Under the pieces are notes generated by a model that was given only the letters and a program-made list of their open reading frames with translations, was not told where the DNA came from and did not search any database. The position numbers and the translations under genes are program-made. From Argentina anserina (lineage: Eukaryota; Streptophyta; Magnoliopsida; Rosales; Rosaceae): a stretch of DNA of 64,000 nt. Positions 11,970 through 21,654 of the stretch are shown in pieces; position 1 is the first letter of the stretch; each line of letters opens with the position of its first letter. The stretch is from positions 5,580,001 to 5,644,000 of the forward strand of contig NC_065876.1 of assembly GCF_933775445.1 (NCBI RefSeq). Reading direction: 5' to 3'.

Positions 11970-12887
11970 TGGTCCCATTTGCCTATTGGGATATAAACGT
12001 TGTTCCCAGTGATGTCCATGTATGACTTAGGTCGGGAACTACCTTTTGTTTTGTCTTTGAGCATGTTAGATCTTTTGTATCTTTTGCAAGTCTTTGAGAT
12101 TTCTGGAAGATTGTTGAAACCGTATGCTTGAGGTTGAATAATATTACAAATTGCATAATGTGTTCTGGTACAATATGATTCTGTTACGTCTTTTAAGATA
12201 CAATATGATTGTCCTTTCCCTTGCTCCATTATAGTACAGGCTTAACCCGTAGAAGTTTGATGGTAGCTTGGAGAGCCAGACAGTTGGAAAATATCTGCTT
12301 GGACAATTGAAGCTTAAACAAAGAGAAGGAGAGTTGTACATCAGCTCCTTTTAAATATCCAGCTGCTTAACACTTGCAGCTTAAAGGAAGAAGACTTGGA
12401 TCAGTCACATACTTAACAACTGGTATTTTTCTCCTAGTGTCAGTGTTTTCTGCATTTCTTTTGAAAGGGTGCTTTCTGCATTTCTTTTGAAAGGGTGCTT
12501 TCTGCATTTGCATATAGAACTCGTGGAGTATTGTTTAGTTCATCATCAGTTATTTAGCAAGTCTGACAAATTTCCTCATCGGTTGTAGGCTTGTAGCAAT
12601 TAGTACAAAGCTAGATGAGCTCGAGGTGACCAATCACCAGCTCAAATATCAGTAGCGAGATTTTTTTTTCATGTAATCATTTATTCATTGTTAGTTTAAG
12701 AACCATTGGTGGAAACCGTGGAAGCAGCACCGGACTTGGTAGAAGAAAATTATAGATATCCGTATCATCTCATAAATACGAAACCTGTAATATAAAATCC
12801 GAATAGCACCAAAAAAGCATATTTAATCTCGTAGCAAATGCAAAGAGAGCTTATAAATGATACTTGGTTAAAATTGCAGCAAACCAT
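11970..12887. other. Convergent spacer between bL19 and SF3A1
   Basis: This holds the 3' UTR of bL19 and the 3' flank of the minus-strand SF3A1 gene. Besides the 26-bp tandem repeat at 12447-12509, I see no gene or RNA. Confidence 0.4.
12447..12509 (+). repeat. 26-bp tandem repeat, 2.4 copies
   Basis: The unit TTTCTGCATTTCTTTTGAAA plus GGGTGC occurs exactly twice (12447-12472 and 12473-12498), followed by a partial third copy. It lies in the 3' flank of bL19. Confidence 0.9.
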
Positions 12888-14537
12888 TTATCTCTTTCTT
12901 CCTCCTCGCTCTCTCACTGAGAGAGATAGTGTTTGTGCAACGCCAATATTGTAGTATGCAAGGGACAAATTGTCTTTAAGAAAGCCCAGATTTCCGCTCA
13001 ATTTCTGTTTGTTTGCCGGAAGCTTGATTTCCCCAGAAATTCTCTCTTTCAAACTGCCAACAGTTTCAGACAAAGACTGCACTATGATCTCCAAAAGTTG
13101 TCCTCTGAGGTTACCTTCATCAACATTAGGAACATATATTTTGATACTGATTGGCCTTGGATGTTGTGCCAGAAATTCATCTTCTGGAATAAGCATTGAA
13201 TCATCAACCTTCTGTCGCTTTGGGTTAGGTTCTGCATGAGAAGGTGTTGGTGGCCGCACTTGAGGCAAAGGCGGTGGAGGCATTACAACCGTAGGTGGAG
13301 GCATATGAGCCATTTGCATTGTTGTAAAATCAGAGGCAGGAGGAGGTGGTACAGGTATACTAGCCGCAGACATCAACATTGTTGGCTCAGGAGGACCAAC
13401 TGATGGAAATTGAACAGGGAGACCACTGTTATTTGTACCTGGATATTGAATAGGAACACCAGGAAGAGTTGGTGCAAGAGCACCAGGTGTTAGAAGAGGA
13501 CGAACTGAAGGTCTCGCCGGACCGGGAAGGCTCCTTACCTCATTGTTCACAGCAGCATCCTCTCCATTGATGTTCTGTGACATACCTAGATTTGCTACAC
13601 GGCCGATGCTTCCAGCGTGACCGTCCCATATGACCTGCTGCTTTCCCTTTTTTTCAATCTCAGCCTTGACTGCACTTGAAACTTCCTCCTCCGTGGAACC
13701 AAATATATCAGGACGGGTTCGTGCCAGGTTCACAATGTTTCTTGAGATCTCATCATCCTGTGCAAGAACTAGACTAGCCTCCCGAATCTTAGCAAACATC
13801 CTTTCTTTGTATCTAGGATCAATGGGGGAAATCCTCATGTGCTCAGACATCTCATTGTTAGGGACGAGCTCCCCTGTAATAGGGGAAATTGTCATGTCTC
13901 TTTCGGCGCTGGATTGGATCATCTTCTCTTCAGGCCTCTTCCAGTTCTTAACAATCCTCATTGGTGGTTGTTCCACCTCTGTTACTTCCATGCCCTCTTC
14001 AACAAGCTGCATCTCTTCTTCATCCAAATCCATTACGACTACTAATTGTTCTCCAGACTCCTTGACTTCATCATTTGCTTTCATATATGTAACTACTTTG
14101 CTTCTCCTTATAACCTCTTCAAGGGTCATTGGAGGAGGTAAATACACATCATCATCATCATCAAATTCTAGTACTTCAACCACAACACTATCATGCCAAT
14201 CAATTGCAGCCATTTGTAACCTTTCCTGCTCAATCTCATCTTCGGCCTTCTGCTTCGACTGCTCTTGATAATGCTCCCACTCCAGCCAATTCACACACCG
14301 TCCTAGCACAGCAGTCATGTCTCCCACGCTCTTCTTCAGCTTCTCTGTCAACCCTTCTGGTGGCTTCAACACCTTTATATATGCATCCCTCAGAGAAGTA
14401 AACAAATCGAACAAGCTATGATTACGATTGAGAAAATAGAACATAGGGTTGCTCCTCTCTCTGTCTCTCAATCCTGCCAAAAAAGACTCCCCATTCCGAG
14501 CTGCAAATTGTGCTGTGAGCTTAATAACATCAATTTC
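12888..14537 (-). pseudogene. SF3A1: SF3A1 splicing factor, 3' (C-terminal) part, cut by copia
   Basis: SF3A1 (SF3a120/PRP21) is a U2 snRNP protein acting at branch-point recognition. This fragment resumes at GAAATTGATGTT and gives EIDVIKLTAQFAARNGESFL (second SURP domain), the MAAIDWHDSVVVEVLEF and PPPMTLEEVIRRSKVV segments, SPITGELVPNNEMSEHMRIS, a Pro-rich stretch and a ubiquitin-like C-terminus ending LSLSVRERGGRKR. No stop or frameshift occurs in these ~550 codons and no intron is visible. The copia insertion removes the natural start. The frame runs back into antisense LTR but finds no ATG there, and the first in-frame ATG is at 14444, inside the second SURP region. Confidence 0.93.
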
Positions 14538-14671
14538 TGTTAGTGGAATGTAGTAGGTGTGAGTAGTAGGTATAGTGGTGGAGATACTGGAGTGAGTAGG
14601 TGGATGAATTAGCCTATATATAGGAACCAATTTGTATATGAATCATCAATCAAAACTCAAGCAATTCAACT
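14538..14671 (+). repeat. 5' LTR of the copia element
   Basis: This is the 134-bp direct repeat beginning TGTTAG and ending CAATTCAACT. It contains a palindromic TATA motif CCTATATATAGG near 14611-14622. It differs from the 3' LTR at four sites (GTGGTGG/GTTGTGG, ATACTGG/ATAGTGG, GGAACC/GGAAGC, AATCATC/AATTATC). Confidence 0.95.
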
Positions 14672-14683
14672 TGGTATCAGAGC
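14672..14683 (+). other. Primer-binding site (initiator Met-tRNA)
   Basis: TGGTATCAGAGC directly follows the 5' LTR and is complementary to the 3' end of plant initiator Met-tRNA, the usual primer for copia elements. Confidence 0.9.
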
Positions 14684-15153
14684 ATTGAGCTCTGTTTTTT
14701 TTTTTCTAGGACTTTTTTTCCCGTTTTTTTTCTTCCGGTCGGGTTCTGCCTCCTTCCCTGCGCCATCCGACGATTTCCGGTGATCTTCCTCGACCCGAAG
14801 TAGTCTCTCCCCTCTTCGTTGCTGCTCGCCGCTCCTCGCCGGACGTCCTCAGTCGCCGCTGCTCGCCGGACGTCCTCAGTCGCCGCTGCTCGCCGAAGCA
14901 TTTCCCCGATCTCTCTACACCGACCCAGTTAGAGCTCGCCCCGGCCCGGCCCCAAAAAACGCTCTAGACCCGACCCGGTCAACAGATTCGACCCGGTAAT
15001 CCGACCCGGTCCACCAACCCGACCCGGTCCACCGATCCGACCCGGTTCGCCAGATTTTGTCAGTTCATACTCACCGTCAGTGCAAATACACCGACGACAG
15101 ATTGTTCTCATTTTTTGTTTTTGTTTGCTATCTTAATACCTTGTTTCTTTTCA

Positions 15154-18100
15154 ATGGGTTCTGGACACGAAACTGAGGGTTCTCAGCTCCCGACCTTCGA
15201 AGTATCTGTTAAAAGTTCTGATAGTGGATCATTTGGGGGCACCAAACTCAACGGAACCAATTTCCGTAAATGGAAACGACTCATGACTGCTCATCTTCGA
15301 GGCCTGCACAAGATGAGACATGTAACCGGCATCACTAAGGCTCCTAGTCCTGAGGATATTATTGCCTACAACAAATGGGACGACGACGGCGGTCTTGTCA
15401 TGTCCATCTTATGGAAAGCTATGAATGATGAGATAGTTGATCTGGTGGAGGCATGTGCTACCGCACAGGCAATATGGGAGACACTAACTAGCTTATTTAG
15501 TAATGACTCTGATTTCATACAGGTTCATGAGTTAATGTGCACAGCTTTGGCCATACACCAGGATGGGCAACCGGTGGCGCACTATTTCACCAAACTAAAG
15601 AATATTTGGGCTGAGATTGATGTGAAACGTCCTTGCATGATTCAAAATCAAGAGGATATCATTTGGTACCAAAAGGAGAAGGAGCTTGAACGAGTTCACC
15701 ATTTTCTGAAAGGTCTTGATGCCAAGCATACCAGTGCGAAAGGCGAATTGCTCCGAATGACCGAACCACCTAGCCTACTCACCGCTTTCACCTATATCCG
15801 AAAGGATGAGTCTCAACAAGAGAGTGTTCTTCCGGCACCGGCTGTCATTTCCAGCCTTACTGTTCATGCTCGATCTCCGGCACCACCCCTTCCGCAAGCA
15901 ACTTCCGCTCCCCTTCATCGACATGGACCACCACTAGGTTTCGGGAATCAGCCCCGCCCTCCTTGCTCTTATTGCCATGACACCAACCATGCTCGTGCGA
16001 CCTGTTGGAAATTATATCCACATCTTCGGCCCAAAATGCCTAATTATCGTCCCCAGGCAAAGGCAACAGCAGCTCTTCACTTAGTTCCGGAACCCGATAT
16101 CTATGGTGTGGTTGGGCAGGATCATCATACTGTTGGAGGAGCACCTACCGCATCCATCGTTGGCCGTGGTCAAATTGGTATGGCATTCAATATTTCTCAC
16201 TCTGTTAGTTCTGATACCTGGATTATTGATTTTGGTGCATCTGATCATATGACTTATGCCAAATCTTATTTTACCGTATTATCCCCTCCACCCGTACCCT
16301 ATGTTACTAATGCTAATGGTGAGGCATTCCCCGTATTAGGGACAGGGTCTGTTCGTATTACTCCCACCATAGAGCTTCACAATGTACTCTATGTTCCTGC
16401 TTTATCTCATCATTTGATCTCTGTTCCCCAATTGAACGCTGACGCTCAGTGCTCTGTGACCTTTTTTCCTATGTATGTGATCTTTCAGGATCTTCTCACC
16501 AGACGGGTAATTGGTCGGGGGTATCTGAGGGGCCGGTTGTTTCATCTGGATCTGACATACGCAGGGGAAAAACCAGGGGGACCGTCTCAGACCGCTTTAC
16601 TCTCCACTTCTGACAAGCTAAGTGAAGTTTGGTTATGGCATCGTCGCTTAGGGCATCCATCTTTTAGTGTTATGAAAAAATCCATGCCTACTTTATTTAT
16701 TAATGTGGACGAGTCTTGTTTATGTTGTGAGACATGTGTTTTGGGCAAGAGTCATCGATCTACTTATTCCCCTAGTACTTCTACTAAAAGTTTTCTTCCT
16801 TTTGAATTAATCCATTCTGATGTTTGGGGACTCTCGAAAGAGGCAACTGTATCAGGAATGCGATATTTTGTGTCATTTATTGATGATTGCACACGTCTCT
16901 CATGGATTGTTCTTCTTAAACATAAAAATGAGGTTTTTCCAGCTTTTCGTGCCTTCTATACCTCTGTCCAAACACAATATAATGCCACCATTCGCATTCT
17001 TCGGTCTGATAATGGGGGGGGAATATGTGAATCATGTCTTTCAGGAGTTCTTTAACACACATGGAATTGTTCATCAAACAACGTGTCCTTACACACCTGA
17101 GCAAAATGGGGTTTCTGAAAGAAAAAATCGTCATTTACTTGAAATGGCTCGGTGTATTCTCTTTAGTGCCCACATGCCTAAATACCTTTGGGGTGATGCT
17201 GTCATTACTTCCGCCCACCTTATTAATCGTCTTCCATCTCGTGTCCTTCAAGGGAAAGTTCCCTATGAGGTGCTTGCATCTCATGTCTCCTTACCCTCTT
17301 TTCATAATCTTCCTGCCCGTGTTTTCGGTTGTGTTGCTTTTGTTCATCTTCCACAACATTAGCGTTCTAAGTTGGATGCCCGGGCAATTAAATGTGTGTT
17401 TGTTGGGTACGGAGGACATCAGAAAGGATACCGGTGCTATCACCCCCCTACTCAGAAGTACTATGTCACTATGGATGTTACCTTTTTTAGGATATGAGTT
17501 ATTTTTTCTCTTCTGATACTACTCTTCAGGGGGAGAATTCATATTTTGAAGAGTTATATCATGGAAAGGGGGAGACAAGTGAGCCAGTCGATGTGGTAAC
17601 AGGTCCCGTTGAGATTACCAAAGTATCAGCCACGCAGGCGCCACCAGAGGTTGTTACTCAATCATCAGCCACACAGGCGCCACCAGAGGTTGTCACTCAA
17701 TCAATTGAGACACCAGAAGCTAACAACACAACTGCCCCTCATATCTCCCGTATCACTGTTTATACCCCTGACCAATGCCCTCCTGGTACAGAAGATCACT
17801 CATCTGAGGTTAGTCATTCTATTAGGGATACTAGTAGACAATATGTTTTGCCAAATAAGTCTACTCGGGGACAACCAACAAAAAAATATGAGCCTACCCT
17901 TCAGACTAAAGCCAAGTATCCAGTGACAAATTTTATATTTACCAAAAGATTATCTAAGTCATATGAGTCATTTGTGAATCAAATATCTACTGTATCAGTA
18001 CCTAACAAAGTGCAGGATGCATTGGGAGATCCAAAATGGAGGAAAGCAATGGAGGAAGAGATGGAAGCATTACAAAAGAACAATACTTGGGAGCTTGTAC

Positions 18101-19470
18101 CTCCACCATATGGCAAGAAAATCGTAGGATGTTGTTGGGTGTTTACAGTGAAACATAATCCAGATGGGTCAGTAAACCGGTATAAAGCACGCCTAGTAGC
18201 GAAGGGGTACACCCAGACATATGGCATAAACTATGATGAGACATTTGCACCTGTGGCAAAGATGAACACTATCCGGGTATTGATCTCTGTCGCTGCTAAC
18301 TTGAACTGGCCACTTAGGCAGTTTGATGTCAAGAATGCATTCATTCATGGAGAACTAATAGAGGAAGTATACATGGATCTTCCGCCTGGATATGTGGCCA
18401 CCTCCCCAAGTAACTCTGTATGCAGATTGAGAAAGTCTTTGTATGGTCTTAAACAGTCACCTCGTGCTTGGTTCGGAAGATTCTCACAATTCATGAGGAA
18501 ACTTGGCTACAGACAAAGTAATTCAGACCACACGTTATTTCTCAAACATCAACAAAGGAAGGTAACAGCCCTAATTATATATGTTGATGATATGGTAGTT
18601 ACTGGGAATGATACTGTTGAGGTGGATAGATTACAGAAACAGCTTGCCACAGAGTTTGAGATGAAGGACCTAGGTACACTCAAGTACTTCTTAGGCATTG
18701 AAGTAGCCCGGGGAAGCAAAGGTATCTATCTGTGTCAAAGGAAGTACATCCTTGATCTACTAACAGAGACAGGTATGTTGGACTGCACTCCCATTGATAC
18801 TCCTATTGAGCAGAACCACCGGTTAACAGAGTATCCAGATCAAGTCCCCACTGACAAACCGCGTTATCAGAGGCTAGTCGGGCGCCTGATTTATCTATCA
18901 CATACCAGACCAGATGTTGCGTATGCAGTAAGTGTAGTAAGTCAGTTCATGCATAACCCCAGTGAGGACCACATGGATGCTGTTGTAAGGATCTTGAGGT
19001 ACTTGAAGTCAGCCCCAGGGAGAGGAGTAATGTTTTCTAATCACAACAATATCGTTGATGTTTATGGCTTCACAGATGCAGACTGGGCTGGAAACATTAC
19101 AGATCGGTGGTCAACATCAGGGTATTTTACCTTTGTTGGAGGTAACCTTGTTACATGGAGGAGTACGAAACAAAATGTGGTAGCTCGATCTAGTGCTGAA
19201 GCAGAATACAGAGGTATGGCTCAGGGAGTGTGAGAGTTGTTGTGGATTAGGAATTTGCTACAAGATTTGGGTGTTAAACCTAAGAATGCTATACAACTAT
19301 ACTGTGACAACAAGGCAGCTATTAATATTTCACAGAATCATGTGCAACATGATCGTACAAAACATGTAGAGGTTGATCGTCACTTTATAAAAGAGAAGTT
19401 AGACGCTGAAATCATTTGCTTTCCGTTTGTTCCTACAGAAGAGCAACTTGCTGATATACTCACCAAATGA
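15154..19470 (+). pseudogene. Degraded copia Gag-Pol polyprotein
   Basis: The frame opens MGSGHETEGSQLPTFEV. Gag has GTKLNGTNFRKWKRLM and a CX2CX4HX4C zinc knuckle (15963-16007). The protease site reads IIDFGASDH where copia has D-S-G, so a catalytic-motif residue is replaced. GAG-pre-integrase (LWHRRLGHPSF) and integrase (QNGVSERKNRH) follow. A frameshift occurs at a run of G near 17015-17025, a TAG at 17360 and another shift near 17490. Reverse transcriptase is intact (KARLVAKGYTQTYGINYDET; YVDDMV at 18580) and joins RNase H (TDADWAG, SSAEAEYRG). A TGA at 19231 and stops at 19468 and 19492 interrupt the end. The product cannot be translated whole. Confidence 0.92.
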
Positions 19471-19537
19471 GTGTCCAATAATGTTTTTTATGACTGACTT
19501 TGCAAGTTGTGCATGGTTGATGTGTATGCGACAACTT

Positions 19538-19546
19538 GAGGGGGAG
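19538..19546 (+). other. Polypurine tract
   Basis: GAGGGGGAG immediately precedes the 3' LTR and would prime plus-strand DNA synthesis. Confidence 0.9.
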
Positions 19547-19680
19547 TGTTAGTGGAATGTAGTAGGTGTGAGTAGTAGGTATAGTTGTGGAGATAGTGGA
19601 GTGAGTAGGTGGATGAATTAGCCTATATATAGGAAGCAATTTGTATATGAATTATCAATCAAAACTCAAGCAATTCAACT
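19547..19680 (+). repeat. 3' LTR of the copia element
   Basis: This 134-bp repeat pairs with 14538-14671 with four substitutions and no indels. It is followed by the ATTTC duplication and then SF3A1 coding sequence. Confidence 0.95.
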
Positions 19681-20117
19681 ATTTCTTCTCCCCTAATTCC
19701 CTGAGGAAGCCGAACAGTAAACTCTTCGGGTTCTGGTGGTGCAGGCACTTTGCATTCAGGTCTAGGCTTAGAGAGAAAATCGGGCTTTGGTGTTCCAGCC
19801 TCAACATCTACAACTGGTGCTGACTCTTCAGAAGACTGATCAGGCTGAGCACGGATTTCGGCCACCCTGTTCTGATAATAAGCATGGTAGGGATCCAAGG
19901 AACTCAGAAAGCTGAATTTTGTATCTCGATTTTGTTTGATCTCGTCGCTGATGATCACCTTCTCAAATTCAGGAGCATATTGCGCAACGTGCTCGGCAGT
20001 TTTGTTGATGATTATTGCTATTTCTGGAGGAGGACGTATGATACCAATAGGCTTAGAAAGTGTTGCAACAGAAGTAGGTGGAGCCGGTAACGGTGAGATG
20101 GAACCAATTATCATCAT
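19681..20117 (-). pseudogene. SF3A1: SF3A1 splicing factor, 5' (N-terminal) part, cut by copia
   Basis: The start MMIIGSISPLPAPP is followed by GIIRPPPEIAIIINKTAEHV, APEFEKVI, KFSFLSSLDPYHAYYQ (first SURP domain, about residues 25-90), an acidic linker, and PEPEEFTVRLPQGIRGEEI. Here the 3' LTR interrupts the codon series and the frame ends after six LTR-derived residues. The 146 residues before the break plus the ~547 after it make about 693, shorter than typical plant SF3A1 (around 780), mainly through a shorter N-terminal linker and Pro-rich region. The 5' UTR and promoter appear undisturbed upstream of 20117, so a truncated one-SURP peptide could still be made. Confidence 0.93.
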
Positions 20118-21654
20118 TTGTTGTCGCCTGAGAAGTGTTTTTGAAGACGGGAAGAACGTAGGGTTCTTATGTTATTGGCTTTGCGGGGTTTATTTAGGGG
20201 CTTCAGCTCACAAATTAATGGTTATTAATTAGGAGATCCGGGTGCGTTAGGAAACCTCTTCTCCATTGGTAAGTGTATCTGAATTATTATCTTCTTTTCT
20301 TTTCTGAAAGCAAAATTGATGCGAAATTGTGTTGAAATTGGAGTCTTGTGCAAGAATGTTACAAATAATGAGAGCAATTAGTGGTTAAAGGCGTTGCTCG
20401 TATGCTTTAGGCAAAGTTAAGTTTCATGGCCCTCTCATGACCAATCCACACAAACTCCATGATTATAATTCATGTACAGAGTGTTAAATCCAGTATAAAT
20501 GTTCTAGTATAAATGCTCCACTACTTACGCATGTGATTGTTTAATTTTGCAACCTCTGTTTTATACATATTCCTGAACTTACTATCCTACGTTTTTCCTA
20601 TGTTTTTAGTCTTGTAGTTTCTCCTCATACGGTAGTTGATTCCTGAAAGAAATTTTCAATTGATGGATTTCCCAATCTGTAATCGATCTCTGAACTCTTT
20701 GTTTGTAATCAACTGTTTTTTCCTGTTTACCTGTGAATGGTTCTGCTCTTGTTCTTGTTATACTCTTTAGCTGTGCTCTTTTTTGTGCTGGTGTTTGTTT
20801 CTTCTCTTTAGAGAGGGGATTGAGGGGTGAAATAGGAACATGCATGTGTACAAAAATGTGGGATGTGTATGTATAGTCCAACTCTCAAGGGATGTGTACA
20901 TAAAATTTTGCTCTTTTTTAAGCATCACTAAATGAAGAATTTACAATAATCATATGGCATCGAGCCAATTACCCTGATCCTTTAACCAAAGATAAAAACC
21001 ATGCTCACAAAATACCTCATCTTTAATTATAAACTTGTGTTTGAGACATCAATGGGTCAATGACTTGTATCACAAGGCAACACATAGTTAAAAGTATACA
21101 AATTTCAAACCCATGTGAGATGCTCTCACATCTTTCTTCCCTGAAATCTCAACTCTCTCGCATCTAATAAAATTATAATGCCAGAGAGAGAGAGTCGTGC
21201 TCGTCTTGTCAAAATTTCCATATCAGCAATAGACGGCGCTTGTATTATTGAGGAGGGAAATTAAAGTAAAAGCTAATTAAACAAGAAGGAAGGCGGGTAG
21301 GCAGATGCCCCATTCCCACATGATATGACCCCAAAAGCCACACAGATCGAGCCAAACCCGACCTTTTCTTTTCTCTCTTCTTAATCTTCCAAAATCAGAA
21401 ACCCAGATTTTTATAAGCCCTGAATGTGACAGTGAGTCTCTATCAAAATCTATAACTGTCTCTCTTCTCCTTTTTTTTTTTTTTTTTATTCTCACGCTTC
21501 TTCGTCTTCTTCTTCCTTCCTTGTTATTCCATTGTGCTTCGTTTCCAATATTTGGCGGGGTGCGTCCCAATTCTGGGTCTTCATAATTCGTAATTGAATT
21601 GAGGGTTTTGGATTTGATCTGAATCCGATCGGAAAGTAATAGCCTTTGGGGAGA
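20118..21654. other. Divergent intergenic region (SF3A1 and WNK promoters)
   Basis: The minus-strand SF3A1 start (20117) and the plus-strand WNK start (21655) are head to head across 1.5 kb. The WNK 5' UTR includes a T-rich tract (about 21471-21487). No other gene or RNA is evident. Confidence 0.45.

Larger units (their letters stand above)
14538..19680 (+). mobile_element. Ty1/copia LTR retrotransposon inserted in SF3A1
   Basis: A 5,143-bp element is bounded by 134-bp LTRs starting TGTTAGTGG and flanked by the 5-bp target duplication ATTTC (14533-14537 and 19681-19685). A primer-binding site (14672) and polypurine tract (19538-19546) sit in canonical places. The internal region encodes Gag, protease, integrase, then reverse transcriptase and RNase H, which is copia order. 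The two LTRs differ at four positions, so the insertion is fairly young but not brand new. Several frameshifts and stops in the coding region make it non-autonomous. Removing it with one ATTTC copy restores a continuous SF3A1 frame. Confidence 0.96.

Noticed and set aside
13630..14268. 212-codon plus-strand frame opposite SF3A1
   Set aside because: It is a Ser/Thr-rich shadow of the acidic SF3A1 coding strand with no domain.
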